Both the position numbers and the translations under genes were made by a program. From NCBI GenBank assembly GCA_947471745.1, contig CANJKZ010000139.1:1812501-1876500 (forward strand): a stretch of DNA of 64,000 nt, written 5' to 3'. The stretch comes from Closterium sp. Naga37s-1. Taxonomy: Eukaryota > Streptophyta > Zygnematophyceae > Desmidiales > Closteriaceae. The notes beneath the pieces were generated by a model, which saw nothing but the letters and a program-made list of their open reading frames with translations, did not search any database and was not told where the DNA came from. Below are positions 42,698 to 55,012 of the stretch, piece after piece. Every line of letters starts with the position of its first letter. Position 1 is the stretch's first letter.

Positions 42698-44984
42698 ATG
42701 GCCACTCTCAGTGTTCTCACCTTCGATCCGGAGGGCCGCCCGATAGAGTTCGATGCGTGGCTCGACGACTTACAGCTGTACTTACTGAGCGACTCTAAGG
42801 ACGGTGTTTCACTGTTTGACCTCACGTCTGGCGCCTCTCTCGCCCCTGCCGCCACAGCTGACAGTGCGACTCGCTCACAGTGGCTTACCCGTGACGCTGC
42901 TGCTTGCCTAGCCGTTCGCAACCACCTGCCGTTAGCCGAACGCGCGCACTTTGGCCAGCACAGGACTGCTAGAGCCCTGTACGACGCTGTAGTCGCTCGT
43001 TACTCCTCCCCGGCCACTGCTGCTCTAGGCCGCCTTCTCCTGCTCTACCTGTTCCCAGAGCTGTCGGCCTTTGCCATAGTAGCCGACCTTGTCACTCACC
43101 TTCGCACTAGTGACACTCGCTACCGCGCTGCGCTTCCCGCCGAGTTTCTCACCAAGAACCCTCCTCCCATGTACATCACTCTCTACTTCATAGTCACCCG
43201 CCTCCCTGACTCTCTTAGCGCTGTCAGGGACCTCCTTCTTGCCCTTGACCCCACCGACCTCACTGTTGACCTGCTCGAGAAGCACCTCCTAGCAGCTGAG
43301 ACTAGCATAGTCGCTGTAGGCGCTTCTCGTGGCACTCCTCGCACTCCTTTCTTTGAGGGGTGTTCGCCCTCCCCCCTTGTCCCCTCAGTCGCCTCTGCTG
43401 CAACTGTTGACTACCTTCGTGCTGAGGAGGTAGGAGCTGCGTCTGCCCCTAGTGGGAAGCGCCGCAGCGGCAGGGGCAGGGGAGGCAGGGGCGGTGGGGG
43501 TGGCAGCAGTGGAGGCGGTGGTGGGGGCGGTGGAGGCGGTGGAGGTGGCGGTGGTGGCGGAGGGAGTGGTGGTGGGGGTGGAGGCGTAGGTGGCGGCGGT
43601 GGTGGCGGCACTGGGAGTGGTGGCGGCGGAAGAGGTGGCGGCAGTGGGAGTGGAGGCGGCGGCAGTGGTGGCGGCCGGGGTGGTACCAGTCAGAGGGGAG
43701 GCTTTGGCGGTGGTCAGCGGCAGCAGCAGCAGCGTCAGCGTGAGACCCCTTCGCCCCAGGAGCTTCGTGACCGCTGGTTTGCTCAGCGTGGGGCGTCTGG
43801 GGGTAGTGGTCGCTGCCCGTATGTCATTCGCACAGGTGACCGCTCTGGTCAGACATGCGGGAAGTTTCACACACAGCACCGCTGCTTCTCCCGTCTTGAC
43901 GACGCCTTTCGCGCAGAGTTTCCCGACGCGACTGAGCTCCCCCGCTGGGCAGAGCTCCATACGCAGGATGTGGATATATTTGCTCTTGATTATGATGCTA
44001 TCCTTGCTGCCATGTATGCATTGACTGTTAGTGCTGAGGGTGACTGTTACCTGTGTATGCCACCCGACCCAGGTATAGAGGCCGCTGCTCTAGGTGCTAG
44101 TGAGTCTGCTGCTCTAGGTGCTGGTGAGTCTGCTCTCTCTGGTACTGCACCTCCTGCGGCCTTGCACACCTTCACGCTTGACTCAGGTGCTTCCCGCTGT
44201 TTCTTTCGCGACAGTACCACAGTCACACCACTCCCTGCACCTGTTGCAGTCTCTCTGGCTGACCCCTCTGGGGGCCCAGTCCTTGCACGTTCCTCCACTG
44301 TTCTCCCGTGTCCGGCGGTTCCGTCTGGCTCACTGTCAGGTCTTCACCTCCCCTCGTTCTCTACAAACTTAGTGAGCAACGCCGTCCTTCAGGATGATTG
44401 GGTTGACACCTTCACCCCTGGAGGACAGCGTGTGGCGATCTGTACGTGCTCCCGGACTGGCCGGTACCTGGCCACGTTCACCCGTCGGCCTGGGTCGAGT
44501 CTATACACACTGACTACTGAGCCTCCTCAGGTAGCTGCGTCTGCGTCTGCGTCAGGTCAGCTAGCGGCCCCCTGCTCGTGTCGCGCCCTGTCACACCGGA
44601 CGCTCCTTTGGCACCACCGCCTTGGTCACCCCTCCGTGCAGCGCCTCCGTGGCATGCACCCGCGTGTCCTTGTCTCTGGTCTCCCCAGGTCTCTACCTCC
44701 CCTCCCACCCTCGCGTGCTCCTCCCTGCCTTCCCTGTGTTGAGGGGCGGCAGCGCGCCGCTCCTCACTCCTCCTCGTTTCCCCCGACGACTGCTCCCCTG
44801 CAGACTCTCCACATGGACGTGTGGGGCCCAGCCCGCGTCCGTGGACAGGGCCGCAAGCGCTACTTTCTGCTGGTTGTTGACGACTACTCGCGTTACACCA
44901 CGGTCTTCCCCTTGCGCAGCAAGGGGGAGGTCCCTGATGTTTTGATCCCTTGGATCCGCGCTGTCCGTCTCCAGCTGCGGTTTC
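42698..44984 (+). pseudogene. copia-3 Gag-protease-integrase (truncated)
   Basis: Starts MATLSVLTFDPEGRPIEFD, homologous to copia-1. Gag (about 250 residues), a Gly/Ser tract (43485-43690), the zinc knuckle (C-x13-C-x3-H-x4-C, 43816-43890), the protease LDSGASRCFF (near 44180) and HHRLGHPS (44620) are all intact. The integrase begins with HMDVWGPARVRGQG but stops before the second catalytic Asp. From 44985 the frame continues only through microsatellite sequence to 45400. There are no stops before the break, so truncation may be fairly recent. Confidence 0.88.
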
Positions 44985-45320
44985 ACAACATTTCCATTAC
45001 CATTACCATTACCATTACCACTACCATTACCACTACCATTAGCATTACCATTACCATTACCATTTCCACTATCATTACCATTACCGATACCATTACAATT
45101 ACCACTACCATGACCATTACCATTACCATTACCATTACCACTACCATTACCATTACCATTATCATTACCATTACCATTACCACTACCATTACCATTACCA
45201 CTACCATTACCATTACCATTACCAATACCATTACCACTACCATTACCATTACCACTACCATTACCATTACTATTACCACTACCATTACCACTACCATTAC
45301 CATTACCACTACCATTACCA
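44985..45320. repeat. Hexanucleotide microsatellite (ACCATT)n
   Basis: About 330 bp of ACCATT and ACCACT hexamers. It separates truncated copia-3 from the GTCGAC-rich repeat. It is not the plant telomere repeat TTTAGGG. Confidence 0.95.
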
Positions 45321-46089
45321 CTGCAGGGATAACTCTAGCAATGGGAGCTAGTCTACGAGGTAGGCACGGGGTAGGAGTGATCTCTGCGTTCGTTCCTTAG
45401 TCATTTGCTTGTGTGTTCTCTGCTTGCACATTCACGGGGAGATTTTGCAAGAGTTTCACTAGCAAAGATTGACAACAATGGTTCAGAATAATAGCAACAA
45501 AATTGGCAAGCAAGACTACATCAGATGCTAGCAAGCATGCAGGTCGACTGCCAGCGCAGCACGGTCGGCCGCGTTCCAGCACGACAAGGTCGACCGCGCT
45601 CCAGTAGAGCAAAGTCGCGGTCTGCCAGCGCCACAGGTCGACGGCGTGGCAACGCTGCAGCAAAGAGGCTGCACAACATCGCACCCGCAAGACAGCAGCG
45701 CACCTGCTTCGCAGGTGCTCGCAGCTGGTTGGCGTACTATGCCTTGTCACCTGCACAACGCAGGCACCAAGTCATCCACGTGCTGTTGACTGCATCTGAT
45801 CAGCCAAGTCGACTCGAGATACCACCATCGAGGTAAGCATCGCCAGAACCACCTGGGCGACTGTCGCGCTCCTCCGCAGAACCCCATTGCCCGGGTAACC
45901 TGGTCGACCGGGCAACCATGTCGACCAGGCTCTTCTCCTCGTGCCCGTCGACCACCTAGGTCGACGACCACCTCCGGTCGACCACACCAAGTCGACCACA
46001 CCCCTGGTCGACCAGCTCCAGGTCGACCAGCACAGCTGTCAGCTTACCACACCAAGTCGGCTTCACCAGGTCGGCGTCCCCAAGTCGAC
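45321..46089 (+). repeat. GTCGAC-rich repeat, copy D
   Basis: Matches copy B from its first ~50 bases on, including TTTTGCAAGAGTTTC.CTAGCAAAG and the GGTCGAC-dense part. It runs to the junction with copia-4 at about 46089, next to a small GTAGTACG duplication. Confidence 0.65.
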
Positions 46090-49000
46090 GGAGGAGTGGA
46101 ACGTAGTACGACGTAGTACGGCCGCGGCCGCTCAGCAACTCCAGCTCCAAACCCCTCAGCAGCTCCAGTCCCAGCAGCTCCAGTACCTCCAGTACGAGCA
46201 CCTCCAGGACCAGCAGCTCCAGCAGCTCCAGCACCAGCAGCACCACCAGAAGCACCAGCACCTCCAGCAGCTCCAGCAGCACCGCCAGCAGCAGCAGTGC
46301 CTCCAGCAGCTCCAGTACCAGCAGCACCTCCAGCAGCTCCAGTAGTACCAGCACCAGCAGCACTAGTACCAGCAGCACCTCCAGCAGCTCCAGCAGCACC
46401 TCCAGCAGCTCCAGCAGCACCAGCACCAGCAGCACCTCCAGCAGCACCAGCAGCACCGCCAGCAGCAGCAGCACCTCCAGCAGCTCCAGCAGTACCAGCA
46501 CCAGCAGCACCTCCAGTAGCGCCAGCAGCACCGCCAGCAGCAGCAGCACCTCCAGCAGCTCCAGTAGTACCAGCACCAGCAGCACCTCCAGCAGCGCCAG
46601 CAGCAGCAGCACCTCCAGCAGCTCCAGCACCACCAGCACCTCCAGCTCCAGGGTCCGCAACACTAGTAGCGCCACTCCGGAGACTGCAGCGACGAGCGTA
46701 CCACTCTCGGAGCCGCTGGGGAGAGGGCAGCTCCCGCCTAGGAGGGGAAGCACGAGCACGAGCTCCAGCAGCACCTCTCCTGAGGCTGCAGTACTGTAAG
46801 TACCACTCACGCAGCTGCTGTGAGGAAAGAGCGCCTCCAGGTGTAGCCCTCTCAGTCGCAGCACCCTCTGGCTCAGTACCCTCAGACGTAGCACTCCCAG
46901 GCTCAGCACCCCCAGACTCAGCACCCCCAGACTCGGCACCCGCAGGCTCCGCACCCCCAGACTCCGCAACCCCAGGCTCCGCACCCTCAGGCTCAGCACC
47001 TCTAGCAGGACGAGAGTCGACAGCTACCTCGACAGGCTCAACCGGGTCTACCTGGGACACACCTGAGGGAGCGGCACCCTGAGGGGGGAGGGGGTCTACC
47101 ACAGCAGCACCTGGCGCGAGGAAGAGAGGCGGGGGGGGGAGCGGGGCAGTGCGGTAGGGGAAGAGGCGGTAGTAGGGCACCGACTCGTCAAAAGTGACGT
47201 CCTGAGACGGCAGGACACGGCGCGAGGTGGCGTGGTAAAACTGCCAACCAGACGCGTCCGGGACAAAGCCAAGGAAGACACAAGGAACAGCGCGGGAGGA
47301 GAGCTTGTCCGCGGACGTATCGCGGACAAAAGCTCGAGATCCCCAGACCCGGAAACGCGACGCATCGCCAACCTTCCCCGTCCACAGCAGTGTGGGCGAG
47401 GTCTCCGGCAAGGAGACACGGGGCCAGAGGTTGAGCTGATGCGCAGCGTACCGGACCGCAAACGGCCACAGAAAGTGGGGGGCAGCCGCATGGATCAAGG
47501 AGGTACGAGCGACCTCCATGACCAAGCCAATGCGGCGCTCAGCAACCCCATTCTGCTGTGGAGAGGCCGGAAGCGTGAACGACTGCTCAATGCCCTCCCC
47601 CTGACAAAAGGCCCTCAAGAGGTCGGAGGAAAACTCCCCACCTCTGTCAGAGTGCAGACGCAGGACAGGGAAGTCCGAGTGGAACCTCTCGCTGAGCTGG
47701 AGACGGGCAGCGCGGATCCAAGGGATCAAAACATCAGGGAAACATCCCTTGGTGCGCAAGGGGAAGACCGTGGTGTAGCGCGAGTAGTCAACAACTATCA
47801 AGAAGTACCTCTCGTGACCCTGTCCACGGACGCGGGCTGGGCCCCACACGTCCATGTGGAGCGTCTGCAGGGGAGCAGTCGTCGGGGGAAACGAGGAGGA
47901 GTGAGGAGCGGCGCGCTGCTGCCCCTCGACACAGGGAAGACAGGGAGGAGCAGGCGAGGGTGGGAGGGGAGGGAGAACCCTGGGAAGACCAGAGACAAGG
48001 TACCGGGAGTGCATGCCACGAAGGCGCTGCACTGACGGGTGACCAAGGCGGTGGTGCCAGAGGACGGTCTCGTGCGCCAAGGAGCGACACGAGCAGGGGG
48101 CAGACAGCTGACCTGACGCAGACGCAGACGCAGCTACCTGAGGGGACTCAGTGGTCAGTATGTACAGGTCCGACCCCGGCTGCCGAGTGAAGGTAGCCAG
48201 GTGGCGACCCGTCCGAGCACACGTGCAGTGTGTCACGCGCTCGTAGGCAGGGGTGAACTGGTGGACACCCCCGTCCTGGAGCGCACGACCCGCCACCAAG
48301 TTCGTAGAGAACGAGGGGAGGTAGAGACCTGACAGTGTGCCCGACAGGACCGCAGGACAAGGGAGGACAGTGGAGGAGGTCGCAATGACCGGACCCCCAG
48401 AGGGGTCAGCGAGGGAGACTGCAACCGGCCGAGCAAGCTGCTCAAGGGCAGTGCGGTCACGGAAGAAACAGCGGGAAGCACCTGAGTCCAGTGTGAAGGT
48501 GTGCAGTGCCTCAGTAGACGCAGTACCAGAGGGCGCAGACTCACAAGTACCTAGAGCAGCAGCCTCACCAGCACCTGGGGCAACAGACACACTAGCACCT
48601 AGAGCGGCAGCCTCACCAGCACCGGAGGCAACAGACACACGAGCACCTAGTGCGGCAGCCCCACCAGGACCTAGAGCAGCAGACTAGATACCGGGGTCAG
48701 GCGGCACACACAGGTGACAGGCTCCCTCGACACTAGCAGACAATGCATACATTGCAGTGAGAATAGCATCATAGGCAAGAGCAAAGATATCTACCCGCTG
48801 TCCAAGTAGCTCCACCCAGTCGGGGAGCTCAGCGTCGTCGCCAAACTCTGTACGCCAAGCGTCACTCAGACGGGCGAAGCAGTGGGACTCTGTGTGACCA
48901 CGCGTCCCGCAAGGCTGGCCAGTCCGGGCACCCGTGCTAATAACGTACGGGCAGCGAGCAGTACTCAGCGACCCTCTACTTTGAGCGTACCACTCACGAA

Positions 49001-49190
49001 GCTGCTGGGGCGAAAGAGACTCGCGCGGACGACTCTGCTGCTGCACCGGGCCACTACAAGAAGTTCCCGAACTACCCACTCCAGGACGACTCCCACTACG
49101 GCCACCCCGACAACCCCAACTGGCGTACCACTCACGAAGCTGCTGGGGCGTGAGGGACACACGCGGACGGCCGTGAAGCTGCATCTGGCC
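46090..49190 (-). pseudogene. copia-4 gag(3' part)-protease-integrase, one nonsense codon
   Basis: The minus-strand frame starts near 49184 (GRPRVSLTPQQLREWYA) with a second copy of the PQQLREWY motif. It then has a zinc knuckle C-x13-C-x4-H-x4-C and continues to PPDPGI, where a TAG (48684-48686) replaces the Glu of its relatives. The same frame goes on through protease LDSGASRCFF and HHRLGHPS. It then reads integrase HMDVWGPA, HSDRGGEF and PQQNGVAERR, and a very long Gly/Ala linker (about 46,290-46,680). The frame stops before RT. The VVDDYSR motif has lost one Asp (VVDYSR). The N-terminal gag domain is missing, replaced by AGC/AGT trinucleotide repeats. Confidence 0.87.
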
Positions 49191-50321
49191 ACGCCAGGAG
49201 CAGCAGTAGCAGCAGTAGCGGCAGTAACAGCAGTAGCAGCAGGAGCAGTAAAAGCAGTAGCAGCAGTAGTAGCAGGAGCAGTAAAAGCAGTAGTAGCAGT
49301 AGCAGTGCGGGCAGGGCAGTGCTCACCAGTGGTAGGAAGAGCAGGCGCAAGACGGCGGCGACAGCAGGGCCGCTACAGCTGTAGGGCGGGGCCGGGCCGC
49401 GGCAGGGAGCTCCGCGGCATCTGCTGCAGGGCGGGGCCGGGCCGTGACGGCAGCTGCTCTAGGGGCCAGGGGCGGCTCCTGCAGTGGCGGCTGCTCCAGG
49501 TGGCCAGGGGCGGCCGCTGCAGGGGCGGCTGCTCCAGGGTCCAGGGGCGGCTGTAGGTGCGGCTGCTCCAGGGGCCAGGGGCGGCTGCTGCAGTGTCGGC
49601 TGGTCCAGGGGCCAGGGGCGGCCGTCCCAAGGGCGGGCGCGGGGTAGGGCAGGGCGCCGCGGCGAGCAGAGGCGACCCCGCGCGGGTCCCAGTGGCGACG
49701 CGCGGGTCGCGCGGGGGCGTCGCGACGAGTCAGGGGCGACGCGCGCGGGTCCCGGTGGCGACGCGCGGGTCGCGCGGGGGCGTCGCGTCGAGGCAGGGGC
49801 GACGCGCGCGGGTCCCGGTGGCGACGCGCGGGCCACGCGGGGGCGTCGCGTCGAGGCTGTGGCGACGCGCGTGGGCCCGCAGAAGCGCCGCGACGAGGGG
49901 GGGGTGACTCGCGGGTCCCGCAGGGTCGTCGCGACGAGTCAGGGGCGACGCGTCGCGGGGTCCAGGGGCCGCGCCTCGGGGTCCAGGGGCGGTTGCGCGG
50001 GTGCAGAGGAGGCCCTCGCGCGGCCTGCAGGGCAGGGCGGCAGGTTGGCGCTCGAGAGCGCGAGTAGGTAGGCGCTCGAGGGCGCGGGTAGGGGCGCACG
50101 ACGGCGCTAGTAAGGGCGCACGACGGCTCTAGGAAGGGCACTCGACGGCGCGAGGAAGGGCGCACGACGGCGCTAGGAAGGGCGCTCGACGGCGCTAGGA
50201 AGGGCGCACGACGGCGCTAGGAAGGGCGCTCGACGGCGCGAGGTACTATCAGACACGGTCGCGCAAGGGCGCGGCGGAACGGTGGGCCCTAACCAACGTC
50301 GGTTCTAGGTCGTGACCTAGG
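49191..50321 (-). other. copia-4 leader with trinucleotide and GC-rich repeats
   Basis: From 49190 to 49310 the sequence is AGC/AGT trinucleotide repeat. From 49380 to 50250 it consists of GC-rich units (GGCGACGCGCGGGTC-type and GGCGCTAGGAAGGGCGCACGA-type). Open frames on both strands are compositional. It corresponds in position to the leaders of copia-1 and copia-3, with unrelated repeats. Confidence 0.65.
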
Positions 50322-50468
50322 CGTCGGATACCATGTTAGAATGTTGAACTGAACGAGAATGATTGAACTAGGAAAGTTGGGAGTACAAGTATGAAACCCT
50401 AGAGATTGTACCCCCTAAGGCTAAACCCACTACAGCCTACACAGTACAAACATATACAATGTTTGACA
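50322..50468 (-). repeat. copia-4 5' LTR and variant primer-binding site
   Basis: On the minus strand the LTR runs TGTCAAAC...TTCTAACA (50468 to 50334, 135 bp). It is followed by TGGTATCCGACG (50333-50322), which keeps only the first seven bases of the iMet site. The LTR shares the TGTGTAGGCTRTAGTGGG block with copia-1 and copia-3. Confidence 0.85.
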
Positions 50469-50619
50469 GGATGGGTATGGTCGGGTTCTCCGAAAGTTGA
50501 GCGAGGTGAGTCTTTGATATTGGGAAAGATGTGCGACAGCTGAGGAATGACAGCGTGAAGATCACACAGCTTCTACCCTATCTTCCAGACGGGTAGAAGA
50601 CACATCAACTCCATCAACA

Positions 50620-51400
50620 GGAGTCGGAGTGATCACTGGACACCGAATTGCTAGTGCGAGTGGAAGTGCAAGCCCACAAGACCGAATGCCAAAGTGTGAT
50701 TACAACTCTCTGTTATGCCATTCTACCGCGGGTTGTCAGGAAGTGTGAAGTTTGTTGAATGGCGAGAGAGGAACAGAAGGCTTCGAGCTTATTGTTGCAA
50801 AATTCACCACCACGATCCGAATGGAGGCGCTTGACCTTGATGCCAAAGGTAACTTGCGCATGTCTAACACATGCCATGATGGCCTCTGGAGCCTCAACCT
50901 TAGTGTGGAGGAGGTGCACAGAAACGTAGAGAGATTAATCATCCACTATTGAGAGGAAGTAGCGGTGACCACCTCATGCGGCAACAAGGGCAGGACCCAG
51001 ACGTCCATGTGCACTAGATCCAAGGGCGCTGCTGCGACTTAGGGCGAGGCGGGGTGAGGCTGTTGGCGCAGCTAACTCTTAGTGCAGTCAAAGCACATGA
51101 GAGTGGGAGAGTCAGCTGGTAGAGGAAGTGAGGCTAGTGGGCCGAGAAGAAGCTTCTTGGAGGCCATGTCAGTGAACGTGTGGAAGTTTGGGTGTCCGAG
51201 CCAATTGTGATAGAGGATGGTGGGATTGGCGAGACTGCGGCATGAGCATGGAGTGATAGCAGCCTGTACTTGGGCGTTGGACACCTGTGGGTTTGTCAAA
51301 CGCAGCGTGTAAAGGTCGCTACTGTTGAGGGTGAAGCGAGCTAAGAGCTTGTTGGTGAGTGGGTCGATGATGTCACGGTAGTCAGCGTTTGGAGGGAAGA
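50620..51400 (-). pseudogene. copia-5 pre-integrase and integrase fragments
   Basis: The minus strand reads DYRDIIDPLTNKLLARFTL, then CSCRSLANPTILYHNWLGHP (GAG-pre-integrase, with HNWLGH for HHRLGH). LVHMDVW with an early stop comes next, followed by KVKRLHSDRGGEFCNNKLEA. The third acidic motif is frameshifted (TTRGRMA for QQNGIAE). Several frame changes make it non-functional. Confidence 0.8.
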
Positions 51401-54059
51401 TGGTGAGAACATTTTTCCCCAAAAATGTTCGCAACGAACGTGTTCGCTGTTTGGGCGAACACGTTCGATGTTCGCCCTCGTCGGATTGCCGAGCCGCGTC
51501 GAACACGAACATGTTCGAGTTCGACGCGGGGCGTCGACGAACACTACGGTGTTCGTCGACGAATTGGCCGCGACCAAATTTAGGGTCGCGGCCGTTTCAG
51601 TTTGGGCTCATTTTTTTTAGCTCAAGCTACTCGCGACCAGGTCGCGCCCACCAACCAGCCCTCTACTAGCCTCACCTACTAGCCTTAGGCCAACGATGCT
51701 TCACCATATCAGCGTCTGTAGGCCGACACTTACTAATAGGGTTGTAGTAACTATTACGAACGGCCATGTTTAAGTAGTGGGCTAGCGATTAGGGTTTCCG
51801 ACGTTGAATGCACACGAAAGTGGAGAATCCTGCCCGTGCCATAAGCCACAGAGTTACTCTGAACGTGACTTGAGCTTCATCTTTGTACCATTCACGGTGC
51901 CTCGCCGGCGCGTTTTTCATTCTATCTAGAATCTCGTTTTTTTAGGGTTTAGCCGCGAAATGGCCTCCCATCAGCAACACCCTCCTGCAGAACAGGGTGG
52001 GCGCAACAGTAAGGGCGGTACTCCATTGTCTCCACCACGACCTATGCATGGCCGAGTAGGTGACGGTCCTAGAGGAGCTGGTGCTTGTTTTGTTGGTGGG
52101 CTGTTGTCCATTCCAGCACCGACATCCCGTCACTCGTTCCGTTACTCAGGCCCTAGACCCCCTCCTTCTGGGCAGACGCGTACTGCCACCACAGAGAGCG
52201 ATAGTGAGGCGGACGATGAGGAGGAGGAGGACGAGGAGGGGGATGAGGAGGAGGCTGCTGAGGACGAGGAGGGGAGCAGGGATGATAGTGAGCAGGGGTG
52301 GACACCCGAGACGCATGGCGGTGGGGGAGGGGGGGGTGATGAAGATGAGGAGATGGAAGGGTTGGAGCCAGAGGGGGGGGAGGAGGAGGGGGTGGGTGAG
52401 GGAGGAGGGGTAGCCGCGGAGGAGGCCTTTCAGCATGTGGGTAGAGGAAGTGGGCGCGGGGGGGTTAAGGTGGGGCGAAGGAGGCCGTCCATTGGGAAGC
52501 CGGCGCGGAAGAAGAAAGCCGAGAAGCTCTGGCCTTGAGCGTATCCTTGCTCCGAGAGTAGCAGGGGGAGTGGCAAGGGTAAGAAGAAATTGGGGTGGCA
52601 ATTTTAGATGTTCGGGCCTAAGGGTTCTGACCACAAGCAGCAGTGCAAGATTTGTATTGACCGGATTTCATGGAAGGGGTCCACACCTACACCTGGCGAG
52701 TGACACTTTGAGAGCTACCACACTGCTTAGATGGACGTGTGGTATCACCGTTACCACAATCCACATCTGCAGCTGCCTGGCGAGACGTTTCTGCGGGGGG
52801 GCTACAAAGGGGTGCCGGATGGTTACGTCTATGAGTGGCCGCATGCCACTAGCTGGCCGAACATCCCAAAGAAGAAAGGGAAGGCAGGGAGAGGGGTGGA
52901 GGGGTCAGTCGGTTCAAGAGCTACATGATGAAGAAGCTTTCTGAGGTGGAGCTTCGGCAGGCGATCGCCAAGCTGGTGGTGACATGTGACCTTCCCTTCA
53001 AAATTGTGGAGGCCGAGGCGGTAAGAGTTTGATGATGTTGGGTTGGGACTCGTGTGCCACTCCATTCCATTCCACTTGAAACGCCTCGAAACCCAACTCA
53101 TACTCGTTGTGGTGCCTTCCCCACCCCACCAGTTTCGCAAGCTATTGATCCTGTGCAACCACCACTACGGGCAGAAGAACTTCATACCCTCGCGCTGGAC
53201 GGTTGCACACGACATCGTGGTCTTTGTTGCGGCCGCTCTACAGGCGGCCATTGCGGAGCTGCTGGCGAAGGAGGGGGATTTGGGATGCAAGGTGTCCTAC
53301 AGCATCGACATGTGGACTGCACCGAATAGCAAGGCTTGGCTGGTGGTGACAGGTCACTGGATAGACGAGTCGTTTCAGCTTTGCATGGCAGTGCTAGATT
53401 TTTGTGAGTTGACGGGGCGTCATACCGGCAGGGAGATGGCGCAGGTGGTGGAGGAGACGGTGGTGTTGTGGGGGTTGCAGGGGCGTTGTCTGGGCCTCAC
53501 CTCTGACAACGCCTCTTCCAACATTGCCGCCTTCAGGCGGTTGTCGGGGGAGGGTGGTGGTCGAGGTTTCTTCAACTCTCGCCTGCACCTCAGGTGTGCG
53601 TGGGTGTGAGTGTGTGTGTGTGTCTCATCTGAGCTGGTTTGATGGATCGGTGTTGCGGGTGTGTGTGGGGATCGGGTGGGTGGGTGTATTTGTGGCACTC
53701 TAGTGGTTGGCATTGACCATGTGTCAATACCTCTCGCACCCCATGCCACTGCTACTGTTTTGCGCAGGTGCTTGTCACATGTGATAAACCTTGCAGTGCA
53801 GGGGACTTTGTCTGAGGATGCCATTTGCGACCTGCTGAAGGTGCTCAGAGATATGGCGTCTTGGATTGGGTATTCGCCACAGCGCTCGGCGGCCTTTCTG
53901 GGCATCCAAAGGAGCTTGAACTTGCAGGCCCGCGTCAACAAACCGGCGTTGAAGCTGGTGCAGGACAGTCCAACCCGCTGGGGTTCGACTCACGCCATGG
54001 CCGACCGCGTCCTTCTGCTGCAGAACCCGATCACAGTGTTCTTTGCCTCGACCCAGGTA

Positions 54060-54310
54060 TGGTGTGGAGGGTGGGTTGGCATGGTGTGGCATGGAGTGGC
54101 ATGGAGTGGCATGGTGTGGCATGGAGTGGCATGGTGTGGCATGGAGTGGCATGTGTAGCATGGAGTGGCATGGAGTGGCATGGAGTGGCATGGAGTGGCA
54201 TGGTGTGGCATGTGTGGCATGGAGTGGCATGTGTGGCATGGAGTGGCATGTGTGGCATGGTGTGACATGGAGTGGCATGGTGTGGCATGGTGTGGCATAT
54301 GTGGCACGTA
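54060..54310. repeat. 10-bp minisatellite in the hAT transposase intron
   Basis: About 24 copies of GGCATGGAGT, with GGCATGGTGT and GGCATGTGT variants, fill most of the second intron of the transposase gene. Confidence 0.93.
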
Positions 54311-54976
54311 TGTGGTACACGTAATGCTCAATTTAGCCTCTAATTTTAACCCCTTCCCCCATGCCATGCCGCACACTGAACCCGGACAGGGCGGCAAAGG
54401 CGGACAAGGAGAAGGTGGAGAAGCTGCGCCTTTCAGACGAGCAGTGGGAATTGTTGTTGGAGTTGATGACATTTCTCAGCCCCTTCAACAAGGTCTCCAA
54501 GGCAGCTAAGGGGACGGCGTACCCGACAGTGTCGATGGTGGTGCCCTACTACATCGGCCTCATCGACGCCATGGAGTCGCGTCTAGCCAAGGGGCCATCG
54601 GCGACGCTGCGGCCGATGATCGTAAAGGCGCTTGACTTATTGAAGAAGTACACCTACATCACCAGCAACGAGCACTGGATCGCCACCTTCCTGAACCCCT
54701 CCATGAAGGCGGCGTGGTTCGACGACGATCACTGGGGGAAGCTGCATCCATGGACAGAGCGGAGGGAGAGGCCGCGCCCCGCATCCAGCGATGTGATCGC
54801 GCTTGTACGTGAGCGCGTGGCCGAGTACCAGGCGGCGGCTAGGGAGCTGGCTCCTCGGCCCACTACACTTGCCCTCGTGGTGGAGGAGCAGGAGGGAGAG
54901 GGTGGGGATGACGATGACGACCAGTATCTCCCTAGTCGCCGACGAATTGCGGCGCGTCTGTCGGCGAGCCAGGCGG

Positions 54977-54977
<1 letters not shown>

Positions 54978-55011
<34 letters not shown>
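54978..55011. repeat. 34-base poly-G run
   Basis: An uninterrupted G run in the transposase coding region, in place of Gly codons. It changes the downstream frame, so length errors in sequencing or slippage in the genome would directly affect the reading frame. Confidence 0.95.

Positions 55012-55012
<1 letters not shown>

Larger units (their letters stand above)
41897..44984 (+). mobile_element. Copia element, 5' part only (copia-3)
   Basis: LTR, primer-binding site, leader, gag, protease and the first part of integrase are present. RT, RNase H and the 3' LTR are missing. The break at about 44984 runs straight into a hexanucleotide microsatellite. The family is that of copia-1 (LTR sharing GTGTAGGCTATAGTGGGGTA). 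Confidence 0.9.

Noticed and set aside
44985-45320. Interstitial telomere repeat
   Set aside because: The unit is ACCATT/ACCACT, not TTTAGGG or TTTTAGGG.
46297-47082. Plus-strand Ala/Pro-rich protein
   Set aside because: It is antisense to the Gly/Ala linker of copia-4 and purely compositional.
49323-50165. 280-codon Arg/Pro-rich protein on the minus strand
   Set aside because: It lies in the repeat leader of copia-4, and equivalent leaders in sister elements have different repeats and frames.
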